A DNA stretch of 30,369 bases from CAYPEZ01 sp964622275 (GCA_964622275.1 CAZUMX010000008.1:1-30369); one strand, 5' to 3'. Shown: positions 13,318 to 21,535, counted from the first letter of the stretch. A program made the numbers and translations. The notes: generated by a model not told the origin, from the sequence alone.

Positions 13318-13740
13318 CTATCTGGGAGTCGTCGTCCCCATCATCGGTGTTCCTGTCCCCATCATAGGCATCATGCGGCCACTACCCTGATACCCCTTGT
13401 ACATACCAGGGACTGCTCGTGGATCGAACTGTTGCGTTCGATCATGTCGATCGAATCCTCCCCGATAGTCTCGATGACTGCCAAACTGCGCTCCGAGGCA
13501 AAATGCCCCAAGAAGAAGGATGGCTGCAACGGCCACTCTGACCCACGAAGCCCTCCCGTGCCAGCCGTGACCATGACACGCTCCCCCGCAACCACCGCCC
13601 CCATGCCCACACGCACAGGTGTGTGACGGTTGTTCTGTGCTCGCGCTCCCCACTGTCTTTGTATTCTTTGTATCGCCCTGTTCCATATAGCTCTGTGATT
13701 GAGATAGTAATGGGCCCCCTCGCATTGCACGTACTGCCAC
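13318..13740 (-). CDS. Cys/His/Gly-rich single-pass membrane protein, up to 140 aa
   Basis: Unknown family. From the ATG at 13686 it would be 122 aa; the GTG at 13740 gives 140 aa. A cytoplasmic segment rich in Cys, His and Gly (THTCACGHGGGGCGGACHGH-like; residues about 42-66) precedes one hydrophobic helix (VRVAVAAILLLGAFCLGAQF). The tail contains repeated PMMGTGT/PMMGTTT motifs. The composition suggests metal binding on both sides of the membrane. A TACTATATA element lies just before the GTG, while no ribosome-binding site is visible before either start. Its own terminator separates it from the DUF2202 operon. Confidence 0.65.
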   Translation of the reverse strand: MAVRAMRGGPLLSQSQSYMEQGDTKNTKTVGSASTEQPSHTCACGHGGGGCGGACHGHGWHGRASWVRVAVAAILLLGAFCLGAQFGSHRDYRGGFDRHDRTQQFDPRAVPGMYKGYQGSGRMMPMMGTGTPMMGTTTPR

Positions 13741-13803
13741 TTATATAGTACACCCTTCCCTCATTTTTCTTTCACAATTCCATGTGTCACACACACGAAA
13801 TAT

Positions 13804-13872
13804 TTGACATAAATGTAATTAATTATTATTGTACAAAAAGATCTGCACCCATTCTTCAAATAGACTAAGGAG
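13804..13872 (+). promoter_or_regulatory. Promoter and ribosome-binding site of the ClpP-like gene
   Basis: TTGACA (13804-13809), 17-nt spacer, TATTGT (13827-13832), then AAGGAG (13867-13872) 7 nt before a GTG start at 13880. One of the few genes here with a classic leader and Shine-Dalgarno. Confidence 0.65.
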
Positions 13873-13879
13873 TCAACCA

Positions 13880-14521
13880 GTGAAAGATGAAAAAAACAAC
13901 GATCTCATTGACCCAATCTTTGAAGGACTCATGGATCGTCGAACGGTCGTCATGAGCGGAGAAATGACAAGCGAAAGCACCAGTCGTCTGGGACAACGTC
14001 TTCTCTCCCTACAGATGAAGTCGTCTGATCCTATCAATCTCATCATCGATAGTGGAGGGGGCTCAACGTTTGCAGCATTGCAACTCTGTGACCTTATCAC
14101 GACCATGTTGACCGCTCCAGTACGCGGAATTGCGCTCGGTTCGTGTGGTTCCGCTGCGACATTCATCATGCTCCATTGCCATGAGCGCATCGGTACACCG
14201 TATTCTCAGTTTTTGATTCATTCAGGAACAAAGAGTAGGATTTCTATTCCAGTAAATCAAACATCGTCTGAGCATCTCGAGCAGCTGCTCAAGGATGTAA
14301 GAACGACGGAGGAGACTGTCCTTCAGCTGTATGTCAAACAGCTGACTCCTCGGGAGTGGAAAGAAAAAAATCTCAGCAACGAGGAACGACGTGCATACGT
14401 TCGCAAGCTCATTGCCAGAGGTGACCAGAATTTCAACGCCTGGATCACCGCTGAAGAAGCAGTAGAAGTTGGACTCATTGAGTCCATCACTACGGAAAAA
14501 CTGAATATCTTCTCCAAATAG
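13880..14521 (+). CDS. ClpP-family serine protease, divergent, 213 aa
   Basis: ClpP forms the proteolytic chamber of Clp proteases. The family core is visible: LIIDSGGGSTFAALQLCD (the SPGG-like loop, here SGGG), GSCGSAAT with nucleophile S91, FLIHSG with H114 and ITAEEAVEVGLIESI at the end, with D182 as the probable third catalytic residue. The spacing from H114 to D182 (68) is longer than in E. coli ClpP (49), because of a basic helical insertion around 150-180. It may be a specialised or membrane-independent ClpP paralogue. The GTG start is set by AAGGAG 7 nt upstream; an upstream TTG lies inside the promoter. It is monocistronic with a strong terminator. Confidence 0.85.
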   Translation: MKDEKNNDLIDPIFEGLMDRRTVVMSGEMTSESTSRLGQRLLSLQMKSSDPINLIIDSGGGSTFAALQLCDLITTMLTAPVRGIALGSCGSAATFIMLHCHERIGTPYSQFLIHSGTKSRISIPVNQTSSEHLEQLLKDVRTTEETVLQLYVKQLTPREWKEKNLSNEERRAYVRKLIARGDQNFNAWITAEEAVEVGLIESITTEKLNIFSK

Positions 14522-14529
14522 AGAAGACA

Positions 14530-14562
14530 AAGCCCCGCTTAAACTGCGGGGCTTTTCTTTTT
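14530..14562. terminator. Terminator shared by the clpP-like gene and rarA
   Basis: AAGCCCCGC (14530-14538), loop, GCGGGGCTT (14546-14554), then a T-rich run on the plus strand. The rarA stop codon falls within the loop, so the two convergent genes end in the same hairpin. Confidence 0.85.
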
Positions 14563-15711
14563 GACTGAACGTGATCCTTCCTTATCTTTGAGGTACTCCT
14601 TCCCCTTGAGTTTCTCTGGCAAATAGCTTTCTTCATCATATTTCTCATACCCTTTGCCGTACCCAAGGTCCTTCATGAGTGTTGTCGGAGCATTCCGAAT
14701 ATGGAGTGGGACCGGAAGATTCCCGTGCCGCTTTACGTCCTCAAGTGCCATGCCAATCGCATCGTATGCACGTCGCTCCTTCTTACACTCTGAAAGATAC
14801 GCGACACCATGCGCAAGGTTGATGCGACATTCCGGGTATCCGATATTACGGCATGCTTCAAAGACGGCATTGGCGACAACGAGTGCCGTGGGCTGTGCGA
14901 GGCCAATATCTTCACTTGCAAAGATCACCATCCGGCGTGCGATAAAGAGTGGGTCTTCCCCCGCATCGATCATCCGCGCAAGGTAGTAGAGTGCCGCATC
15001 AGGCTGACTTGCCCGCATCGACTTAATGAATGCACTGATGGTGTTGTAATGCTCTTCGCCTTTTTTGTCATAGCGAAGATGCTTGGACTGCACAGCATCC
15101 TTGAGGTGCTCTAGGGTGATGTCTCCGTAGAGTTTGTGTGTAGCATCAAGGACCGTCAGTGCTTGGCGTGCATCTCCATCAGCGATGGCGATGAGCCACT
15201 CTTTTGCATCCTCTGGGATTGCGATCTTTGCATGATCGAGAATTTCCGCCATCTGCTTTTCCGAAAAACTCTCGAGGACAAATACTCTCGCACGAGAGAG
15301 GAGTGCGGGAATCACTTCGAAGCTCGGGTTCTCTGTCGTCGCACCAATGAGCGTGAGCTTCCCCGACTCGACGAACGGGAGGAGAAAATCCTGCTGCGCT
15401 TTATTGAAGCGATGGATCTCGTCAAGAAAGAGGATCGTGGGCCGCACCTCTGTCACAGTATTCACGATTTCACGGATGTCATCTTTCCCAGCAGAAACAG
15501 CAGAGAGCTCGTGGAAGTCCGCATCCAGTGCCAAAGCATAGATACGTGCGAGTGTTGTCTTCCCCACTCCAGGAGGACCCCAGAGGATGAAGGAAAAAAG
15601 ATGCTTACCCTCGATCGCTACACGAAGAGGCTTTCCAGAGCCAACCAAATGCTCTTGCCCCACAAACTCGTCGAGAGATGTTGGTCTCAGTTGTGCCGGA
15701 AGCGGTTCCAT
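14539..15711 (-). CDS. rarA: Replication-associated recombination ATPase RarA (MgsA), 390 aa
   Basis: AAA+ clamp-loader-like ATPase that acts at stalled replication forks. Walker A GPPGVGKTT (45-53), Walker B LFLDEIH (94-100) with the following RFNKAQQD, sensor 1 GATTENPSFE, arginine finger region LLSRARV, and sensor 2 GDARQAL. The RarA-specific C-terminal tetramerisation domain contains MIDAGEDPLFIARR and AYDAIG. The length is normal. The N-terminus begins with PLPAQLRPTSLDEFVGQ, as in the family. A TACTAT box lies 6 nt before the ATG with no ribosome-binding site. The basic tail (SRSVKKKSPAV) is extra. Confidence 0.95.
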   Translation of the reverse strand: MEPLPAQLRPTSLDEFVGQEHLVGSGKPLRVAIEGKHLFSFILWGPPGVGKTTLARIYALALDADFHELSAVSAGKDDIREIVNTVTEVRPTILFLDEIHRFNKAQQDFLLPFVESGKLTLIGATTENPSFEVIPALLSRARVFVLESFSEKQMAEILDHAKIAIPEDAKEWLIAIADGDARQALTVLDATHKLYGDITLEHLKDAVQSKHLRYDKKGEEHYNTISAFIKSMRASQPDAALYYLARMIDAGEDPLFIARRMVIFASEDIGLAQPTALVVANAVFEACRNIGYPECRINLAHGVAYLSECKKERRAYDAIGMALEDVKRHGNLPVPLHIRNAPTTLMKDLGYGKGYEKYDEESYLPEKLKGKEYLKDKEGSRSVKKKSPAV

Positions 15712-15759
15712 AGACTAATAGTACTCCCAACACACCAGATCACCATAGGTGATAGCAGC

Positions 15760-16476
15760 TCAGGACTTTGCCTTCTTGAGAAGCGGGAGAAGGACTGGGA
15801 GAATGTTTTCCTCGGCAATAATGCGCGCACCAGCCGCATTGGGATGAATACCGTCAGATTGGTTGAGTGCCGGATCTAGAGCAACTCCATCAAGAAGGAA
15901 CGGAACGAGAGGGATGTTGAATTTTTTTGCGAGTGCAGGATATATGGCATTAAAGGTGTTCACATATTTGAATCCGAGGTTGAGTGGAGCTTTCATACCA
16001 ACGAGGACAACACTGATCCCTGCGTTTTGAAACGCTGTCAGCATACCCTCGAGGCTCGACTGAGAGGTCGCAGGATCGATCCCCCGAAGCACATCATTTC
16101 CTCCAAGCGCCAGGATGATGATGTCTGGCTCCTGCGAAATGGCAAACTCAACTCGCCGGAGACCACCTGAGGTCGTTTCGCCAGAGACACCCGCATTGAT
16201 GACTCGAACAGCATACCCCTTGTCCTTAAGTATCTGCTCGAGCTGTGCCGGATACGCCTCTGAAAGAGAGAGCCCATACCCTGCTGTGACACTATCGCCA
16301 AAAGCCATAACCGTGAGTGTTGGCGGGGCATCTGTGGGCGTCTCGGGAGAGCTTGGTCTTGCGTCGGGTTCAGCTTGGCCATTCGGGATTCCGACATACA
16401 CACCAGCAAAAACGATAATGAGTGTGACACTCACGAAGATGAGCCAGGGAGAGATGCGTGATGTTGGTCCATTCAT
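15760..16476 (-). CDS. tesA: Exported SGNH-hydrolase, TesA-like (acyl-CoA thioesterase I / lysophospholipase L1), 238 aa
   Basis: N-terminal signal anchor (WLIFVSVTLIIVFAGVYVGI, residues 11-30), a Pro/Thr-rich linker, then the GDSL/SGNH domain: block I GDSVTAGYG with nucleophile S62, block II Gly in AGVSGETTSGG, block III GGND (125-128), block V DGIHP with D208 and H211. TesA cleaves acyl esters and lysophospholipids in the periplasm. Here it faces outward, tethered by the N-terminal helix. It is divergent from ybbA-ybbP, as in E. coli, which strengthens the assignment. TATCAT lies 6 nt before the ATG, predicting leaderless transcription. Confidence 0.93.
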   Translation of the reverse strand: MNGPTSRISPWLIFVSVTLIIVFAGVYVGIPNGQAEPDARPSSPETPTDAPPTLTVMAFGDSVTAGYGLSLSEAYPAQLEQILKDKGYAVRVINAGVSGETTSGGLRRVEFAISQEPDIIILALGGNDVLRGIDPATSQSSLEGMLTAFQNAGISVVLVGMKAPLNLGFKYVNTFNAIYPALAKKFNIPLVPFLLDGVALDPALNQSDGIHPNAAGARIIAEENILPVLLPLLKKAKS

Positions 16477-16499
16477 AGCGGGATGATACCATGAGGGCC
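16477..16499. promoter_or_regulatory. Overlapping divergent leaderless promoters of tesA and ybbA
   Basis: Only 23 nt separate the two starts. Minus strand: TATCAT (16488-16483), 6 nt, tesA ATG. Plus strand: TACCAT (16487-16492), 7 nt, ybbA ATG at 16500. The two -10 boxes overlap by two bases, so the promoters cannot be occupied at the same time. Confidence 0.55.
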
Positions 16500-17165
16500 A
16501 TGATCGAACTTACACATGTATCAAAAACATACCATCAAGGCGATTCAGTCATCACTGTTCTTAAAGACGTGACTCTTTCTATCAAAGAGGGCGAACGTGT
16601 TGCGATTGTCGGTGCATCTGGATCTGGAAAATCAACACTCTTGTCGCTCATGAGTGGAATGGACACTCCTGACAGTGGATCTGTAAAAATTGACGGGCAG
16701 GAACTGGGATCGCTTTCCGAAACAGATCTTTCACTTCTGCGAAACAAGACTATCGCGATCATCTTCCAATCATTCGAGCTTGTTCCATCTTTTTCTGCAC
16801 TCGAAAATGTCATGCTCCCTATCGATATTCGTCGTGAGCACGGGAGAACAAAAGCAACACAAGCGCTCACAGATGTCGGACTAGAACACAGAATGGAGCA
16901 TCTTCCCTCAATGCTGTCCGGTGGCGAAGAGCAACGTGTGGCGATCGCACGCGCTCTGGTCGGTGATCCAAAAATCATCTTTGCAGATGAGCCCACGGGC
17001 AACCTCGACCGCACGACAGGCGAACAAGTGCTGTCCCTCATTACCCGTGCGACAGACAAGAGGACAAAGACTCTCGTGATGATCACGCACGATCGAGAGA
17101 TCGCAAAACAGATGGACCGCATCCTCGAAATCCGTGATGGAGAAGTGCACGACCTTCCTCTATGA
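16500..17165 (+). CDS. ybbA: ABC transporter ATPase, YbbA/LolD family, 221 aa
   Basis: Nucleotide-binding subunit of a type VII (MacB/LolCDE-like) ABC system. Walker A GASGSGKST (38-46), Q-loop IIFQSFELVPSF, signature LSGGEEQRVAIARAL (Gln of LSGGQ replaced by Glu), Walker B IIFADEPTGNLD and H-loop MITHD. Its start overlaps the tesA promoter; an earlier in-frame ATG at 16491 is possible, but the second is better placed relative to TACCAT. Its stop overlaps the ybbP start by 4 nt. Together with divergent tesA this matches the E. coli tesA-ybbAP locus, whose transported substrate is not established. Confidence 0.93.
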   Translation: MIELTHVSKTYHQGDSVITVLKDVTLSIKEGERVAIVGASGSGKSTLLSLMSGMDTPDSGSVKIDGQELGSLSETDLSLLRNKTIAIIFQSFELVPSFSALENVMLPIDIRREHGRTKATQALTDVGLEHRMEHLPSMLSGGEEQRVAIARALVGDPKIIFADEPTGNLDRTTGEQVLSLITRATDKRTKTLVMITHDREIAKQMDRILEIRDGEVHDLPL

Positions 17166-19660
17166 GTATGCTCACTCTCCTTCTTCGCTTACTCCGTCGA
17201 AACACTGGGCGATTCTTGCTTACGTTTGGAAGTCTTGTCGTTGGAGCGATGACACTGGCAACAGTGCTCGCACTTATCGGAAGTGTCCAGCGTTTCTTCG
17301 ACCAAGAATCACGTTCACTGCTCGGTGGAGATATCACGATCGAACACGACGAACCTATCGACCGCTCAGCGCCTCTCTTCCAAGACCTCGAAAGGCAGGG
17401 GTCTCGTCTTTCGACTCGGATCGATACACTGATAGTCGTTCAAAACGACGTACCCTCAGACACGAATGGGCTTGAAAGTCTTTTGGTCTCACTGAAGGTC
17501 GTCGACCAAGCGTACCCACTCTACGGAACCCTCGAGAGCAGCATCGGTACACGCACTCCATCTGCCGAAGAAGTCTTTGTCGCTCCAGATGTGTTGTCAC
17601 GTATGGGTGTCAGCGTTGGTGACTCGCTCACAATCGGAAACACGCGCCTGCGCATTGCGGCAACAATCACACGTGAGCCAGACAATATTGGGGGAGGATT
17701 CCGCCTTGGTCCACTTGTGATCATTTCATCTGACGCATGGAAACGGATAGGGATAGATGGAAAACAAAGCCGTATGGATTACACGCTCTCCCTGACATAC
17801 CCAAGCACAGCAGATCCAGAGACCATACAGACACTCACCACAATGATCAGAGACGCATACCCACGACCTACGTATCGTGTCTCTGTTGCCGAAGACGGGC
17901 CGGGATCACTGGTACGCATTCTCGACGCAGCAGAACGCTTCTTTTTTACGACAATTGTTCTTGCGTTGTTCCTCGTCATCGTCAACATCAGACTGAACCT
18001 TGTGTATGTTCTTGCGTCTTTCCAAAAGACTATCGCGATCATGCGTTCACTTGGCATGAGGCGTTCGCAACTGTTCCTCCTCTTCCTCACACTTCTTCTC
18101 TCGATTGCCACCATTGCTGGCGCTATCGGAGGCATGCTTGGGAATGCTCTTGCAGAACTTGGTCGACCACTCATCGAAGGATATGTGAATGCGTCACTCC
18201 CTGCCATCCCTCTCTCTGGAGAACTGTGGGTGGTCACGCTGTTTACTGGGGTTCTATGCCTCTTTGCAGCAACAGGATTCATTGCGCGTGTCCTCTCGAT
18301 CGAACCCAAAATGCTTCTCTTAGGATATGGCAGTGAGCATGGTCGACTTGCGCAGATCCTCAGAGAACTTCCGACACTCATCCTGACACTCCTTGGACTG
18401 TATGGAGGCGTGTACTATCTGACCGAGCGTGCGCTCGTCGCACTCTATGCTGTTGGGAGTATTGCGGGAATTTTTGCGCTTTTGTTTTTCTTCGCACGTG
18501 CCGGGATCGCGGTCGGTTATCGATCTCGTTTTTCTCTTCCGTTCACACTACGAAGTATCATGAACTTTCTCAAACACCAGGGCCTTGTAGGAACGACAGC
18601 GATCGCATCGCTCACTATTGCCTTAGCGAGTATTTTTTCTATCGCACTCATCGAGCGCAACGTGCTAGGAAACCTGAGTGCTGAATTCAAGGCAGATGCC
18701 CCAAATCTCTACCTTATCGATATTCAAGAGGACCAGCTCGAAGGCGTACGATCGATCATGGGGCCCACATGGAAAGAGTTCTCTGTCATTCGTGCACGAT
18801 TCATCGAGCGTGATGGGTATGACATCCAGGCAAACCTGGCAACAGAAGATCCAGAACTGCGTCGCGAATTCAACATCACTTCTGGAACAGAACTCATCGA
18901 AGGAGAACGTGTCATCGATGGGACATGGCATGGGAATCAAGGAATCAAAGAAGTCTCGGTGGAGAGAGATTTTGCAGAGCGTGCAAAGCTCAAACTTGGT
19001 TCTTCGATACGATTCTTTGCTCAAGGCGTCATACTTGAAGCACGAGTCACATCGATTCGTGAGGTCACCACTACAAATGGTCTTCCTTTTTTCTTTCTGG
19101 TCTTTAGTCCTGATGTTCTTGAAGGGCTCCCCCGCTCTAGCTTTGGATATGCGTATGTAAGCAATGAGAGAATCCCTGAACTTCAGAACGAGCTCGCTCG
19201 GACATACCCGAATATCTCATCCGTTCCGACAACGCAGATTATCGAAACGGTCGGACGTGCAGTCGGGGCTCTTTCTGGTGCGGTTGTGGCAACGACCATC
19301 CCTGCACTAATACTTGGATTCTTGCTCATTATTGCCATGCTCGCCATCTCTGTGCGAGAACGAGGGAATGACATGCGTGTATTTACTGCGTTTGGCGCAC
19401 AGACCCCACTGCTGTTTCTGATGTTCGTTCTTGAATCAACCATTGTCGTGATCCTTTCGGGAATCTTTGCGGGGATCATTGCACACGCGAGCGCATACGT
19501 ACTCGGACGTCATCTCTTTGACTTTACGAAATTCTACTTCTCTCTGACGACCCTGGGGATCTTCGTGACGATCCTTGCTCTCACTATCGTGCTCGCATAC
19601 CTCTTTGCAAGACGATTTGTCAGACTCTCACCAATGGATCTCCTGCGAGAGAGACGCTAA
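17162..19660 (+). CDS. ybbP: ABC transporter permease, YbbP/FtsX-type, 832 aa
   Basis: Large permease with two FtsX units. A first TM (LLTFGSLVVGAMTLATVLAL, near 18-37) precedes a long extracytoplasmic MacB-like domain (about 45-255). Then a three-TM block (ALFLVIVNIRLNLVYVLASF onward), two further hydrophobic segments in the middle (LLGLYGGVYYL, AGIFALLFFFAR), a second periplasmic domain (about 520-680) and a final three-TM block ending in SPMDLLRERR, a typical FtsX C-terminus. The length is close to E. coli YbbP. Co-translated with ybbA. It probably moves or extracts a lipid or lipoprotein-like substrate, with TesA acting on the same outer-leaflet material (inference). Confidence 0.93.
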   Translation: MSMLTLLLRLLRRNTGRFLLTFGSLVVGAMTLATVLALIGSVQRFFDQESRSLLGGDITIEHDEPIDRSAPLFQDLERQGSRLSTRIDTLIVVQNDVPSDTNGLESLLVSLKVVDQAYPLYGTLESSIGTRTPSAEEVFVAPDVLSRMGVSVGDSLTIGNTRLRIAATITREPDNIGGGFRLGPLVIISSDAWKRIGIDGKQSRMDYTLSLTYPSTADPETIQTLTTMIRDAYPRPTYRVSVAEDGPGSLVRILDAAERFFFTTIVLALFLVIVNIRLNLVYVLASFQKTIAIMRSLGMRRSQLFLLFLTLLLSIATIAGAIGGMLGNALAELGRPLIEGYVNASLPAIPLSGELWVVTLFTGVLCLFAATGFIARVLSIEPKMLLLGYGSEHGRLAQILRELPTLILTLLGLYGGVYYLTERALVALYAVGSIAGIFALLFFFARAGIAVGYRSRFSLPFTLRSIMNFLKHQGLVGTTAIASLTIALASIFSIALIERNVLGNLSAEFKADAPNLYLIDIQEDQLEGVRSIMGPTWKEFSVIRARFIERDGYDIQANLATEDPELRREFNITSGTELIEGERVIDGTWHGNQGIKEVSVERDFAERAKLKLGSSIRFFAQGVILEARVTSIREVTTTNGLPFFFLVFSPDVLEGLPRSSFGYAYVSNERIPELQNELARTYPNISSVPTTQIIETVGRAVGALSGAVVATTIPALILGFLLIIAMLAISVRERGNDMRVFTAFGAQTPLLFLMFVLESTIVVILSGIFAGIIAHASAYVLGRHLFDFTKFYFSLTTLGIFVTILALTIVLAYLFARRFVRLSPMDLLRERR

Positions 19661-19715
19661 GGCAAAAAAAGAGGTATACTTGTCATATTAGCAGGTAATC
19701 AATATCGAAATCTTT

Positions 19716-19928
19716 ATGTTCAAAAAGAATGTGGGCGGAATCGATCGTGTGCTCCGTGCAGTGATCGGCGTGGCGATCATCGCTGCGGGCGTGTACTACT
19801 CTTCGTGGTGGGGACTCCTCGGTGTAGCACTCCTTGGAACCGCAATCTTCAAGACCTGCTTCCTCTATAATCTCATCGGCGTCTCGACATGCCCGGTAGA
19901 AGAGACGAAGAATACTCCTTCAACATAG
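19716..19928 (+). CDS. YgaP-like transmembrane protein (DUF2892), 70 aa
   Basis: A compact membrane domain: NVGGIDRVLRAVIGVAIIAAG, then a glycine-rich second hydrophobic helix (WWGLLGVALLGTAIF) and KTCFLYNLIGVSTCPVE with two Cys. This is the DUF2892 domain, found alone or fused to rhodanese as in YgaP, where it is linked to sulfane-sulfur metabolism. The cysteines after the second helix are typical. TTGTCA (19680-19685), 17 nt and TATCGA give a weak promoter, with the ATG 7 nt later. It may connect with the CstR-like regulator, but it is not in the same operon. Confidence 0.88.
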   Translation: MFKKNVGGIDRVLRAVIGVAIIAAGVYYSSWWGLLGVALLGTAIFKTCFLYNLIGVSTCPVEETKNTPST

Positions 19929-19951
19929 ACCAGTAATCCTCGTGTGTACAA

Positions 19952-19980
19952 AAAAGCGGGACACGAAGTCCCGCTTTTGT
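19952..19980. terminator. Bidirectional terminator between two convergent small genes
   Basis: AAAAGCGGGAC, loop ACGAA, GTCCCGCTTTT: strong GC stem with A-run and T-run, serving the genes at 19716-19928 and 19984-20241. Confidence 0.9.
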
Positions 19981-19983
19981 ATG

Positions 19984-20241
19984 TTAGTGTGCCGAAATGT
20001 TGGAGCTCATCAGAGAAGCAGTCCCGCAAGGAGAGCAGAGTTGACCTCCACCTTCCACATAGTAGGCCCCTGACGCATAGCGCACAGGATGGTCGATATG
20101 TGTACGTGCAGGAAATCCTACCCCCTTAAGACAAGAGACACAGAACTCTTCTCCTGTCTCTTGCATACGCTTGGTCGCCTCTTCGAATGTACTCTGAGAT
20201 CGATTCGCTTCCATCAGACACCTCTTTTGCGCATCATCCAT
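19984..20241 (-). CDS. Small double-CxxC protein, 85 aa
   Basis: Unknown function. A charged helical N-terminus is followed by two zinc-knuckle motifs, FCVSC and LCSPC, separated by about 33 residues (HIDHPVRYASGAYYVEGG between them), consistent with one four-Cys zinc ribbon. There is no membrane segment. A TAGTCT box lies 5 nt before the ATG. Its stop lies 4 nt past the shared terminator hairpin. Confidence 0.65.
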   Translation of the reverse strand: MDDAQKRCLMEANRSQSTFEEATKRMQETGEEFCVSCLKGVGFPARTHIDHPVRYASGAYYVEGGGQLCSPCGTASLMSSNISAH

Positions 20242-20363
20242 TCAAGAGACTATCAATCTTTTGTAAAAGCGCAACCATTCTTTGCAGAAAATGAAAAGGG
20301 GGGTTGAATGCTTTAGCGTAGAGTATCGGCAAATAGCAAAATCACCCTAGCTGCTATATTTCA

Positions 20364-20675
20364 TTATGGGTGTGCACCAGAAAGACGCTTCTTTCTTCTT
20401 TTGGTTGATATCTTCTTAAAGATCAACGCAGTGATTGACGCAAGGAGAGTGAGAGAAAGTGCATACCCAAGCTTTGTCAGAGGTTCCCCCAAAAGATGAA
20501 ATACATAAACAAAAAGCCCATGAAATACTTCATCCCAAGCAAAAGCTGCTAGCAAACCGAGCGCTGTTGCAATAACAAACATGAGTCTGTCCAAGAAATC
20601 ATAATGGAGATTCTTGAGTTCGTATTTTTTAATGAATTCTTCTGTCGTGGTCGGAATTGTTTCGTGTTCATTCAT
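20364..20675 (-). CDS. Small membrane protein, DUF5654-like, 103 aa
   Basis: Charged N-terminus (KKYELKNLHYDFLDR) and two membrane helices: MFVIATALGLLAAFAWDEVF (32-51) and YALSLTLLASITALIF, then a basic tail (KKISTKRRKKR) that should stay in the cytoplasm. The ALGLLAAFAWDE segment resembles DUF5654. A TATACT box (20688-20683) sits 7 nt before the ATG, within the gap after lexA, so it has its own leaderless promoter even though it follows lexA closely. Confidence 0.8.
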   Translation of the reverse strand: MNEHETIPTTTEEFIKKYELKNLHYDFLDRLMFVIATALGLLAAFAWDEVFHGLFVYVFHLLGEPLTKLGYALSLTLLASITALIFKKISTKRRKKRLSGAHP

Positions 20676-20696
20676 GGTATTAAGTATACTTTTTTG

Positions 20697-21365
20697 TTAT
20701 TGCTTCACGACAGCAACAATTTTTCCGTTCACCACCCAATTATCTCCCTCCATGACAAAGATAGGCTTGAACTTTTCTGTCGACTCAGAGACGAGCATGA
20801 CTTGCCCCTTCTCTACAGTATATTTCTTGAGATTTGCCGCACCGTCAATAATGGAAAGTACGTAGTCGCCATGGCGAGCAGCACGGTCTTCACCATCAAT
20901 AAGCACAATGTCGCCTTCTTCGATATTCTTCCCCTTCACGTTGGCGCGATTGAGGGACTTCCCAACTGCGCGCACTGCAAAGATGCCGCTCTTTTTATGC
21001 ACAAGAGATTTGCGAACAGATACATATCCAAGAATGTTGTCCTCTGCAAGAAGCTCAGCAGGACCACAGTTGGCTGACCCAAGAAGTGGGATCGAGACAA
21101 ACTCAACACCTAGCATGTCCCCCGAAACAGACATACCGACAAAGTCAAAAGGCTGGAGCTCGATCGCACGTGCGCGGCCAATCGCTCGGTCAAGAAAGCC
21201 TCCTGCTTTTAATTTTTCAAGATGGTAGTGCGCTGTAGAAACAGAGACAAAGCCAAAATGTTTGCGTATCTCGTCGAGCGAAGGAGCGATGGTGTTCTGT
21301 GACATATACTCTTTCACATAATCGAGTACGTCTTTCTGTTTTTTTGTTAATGTTGCGGAGATCAT
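20697..21365 (-). CDS. lexA: SOS repressor LexA, 222 aa
   Basis: N-terminal winged helix: LTKKQKDVLDYVKEYM, APSLDEIRKHFGF and STAHYHLEKLKAGGFL. The C-terminal autoprotease has cleavage site Cys100-Gly101 (instead of Ala-Gly), nucleophile S137 in VGKSLNRANV and general-base K180 in ANLKKY. DNA damage activates RecA, which triggers self-cleavage and derepression. Cys-Gly scissile bonds are known in UmuD-like members and some LexA. An inverted repeat CTAAC-N6-GTTAG lies 36 nt upstream. No ribosome-binding site is visible before the ATG. Confidence 0.95.
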   Translation of the reverse strand: MISATLTKKQKDVLDYVKEYMSQNTIAPSLDEIRKHFGFVSVSTAHYHLEKLKAGGFLDRAIGRARAIELQPFDFVGMSVSGDMLGVEFVSIPLLGSANCGPAELLAEDNILGYVSVRKSLVHKKSGIFAVRAVGKSLNRANVKGKNIEEGDIVLIDGEDRAARHGDYVLSIIDGAANLKKYTVEKGQVMLVSESTEKFKPIFVMEGDNWVVNGKIVAVVKQ

Positions 21366-21400
21366 ATATTTTGGAGATAAATATTGATTCTAGTAATATT

Positions 21401-21416
21401 CTAACTATGTCGTTAG
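21401..21416. promoter_or_regulatory. Candidate LexA operator upstream of lexA
   Basis: Perfect inverted repeat CTAAC-TATGTC-GTTAG, unlike the E. coli CTGT-N8-ACAG box but with comparable architecture. Its place just upstream of lexA suggests autoregulation. No second copy was seen elsewhere in the window. Confidence 0.5.
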
Positions 21417-21535
21417 TATAGAAAATAATTAGAAAATCAGGAAGTCCGCAATTCACACCCCAAAATCCCCTTCTTTGTGACCATTTCCTGGTCGTCATGT
21501 AACAATTTTATATAAAGACTGAATACACCCCACAT

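Noticed and set aside
15136..15879. 247-aa open frame on the plus strand opposite rarA and tesA
   Set aside because: It is antisense to two well-supported genes with intact motifs; composition is that of a shadow frame.
17737..18381. About 200-aa open frames on both strands within ybbP
   Set aside because: ybbP is uninterrupted and recognisable across this stretch; the frames are Cys/His/Arg-rich shadows.
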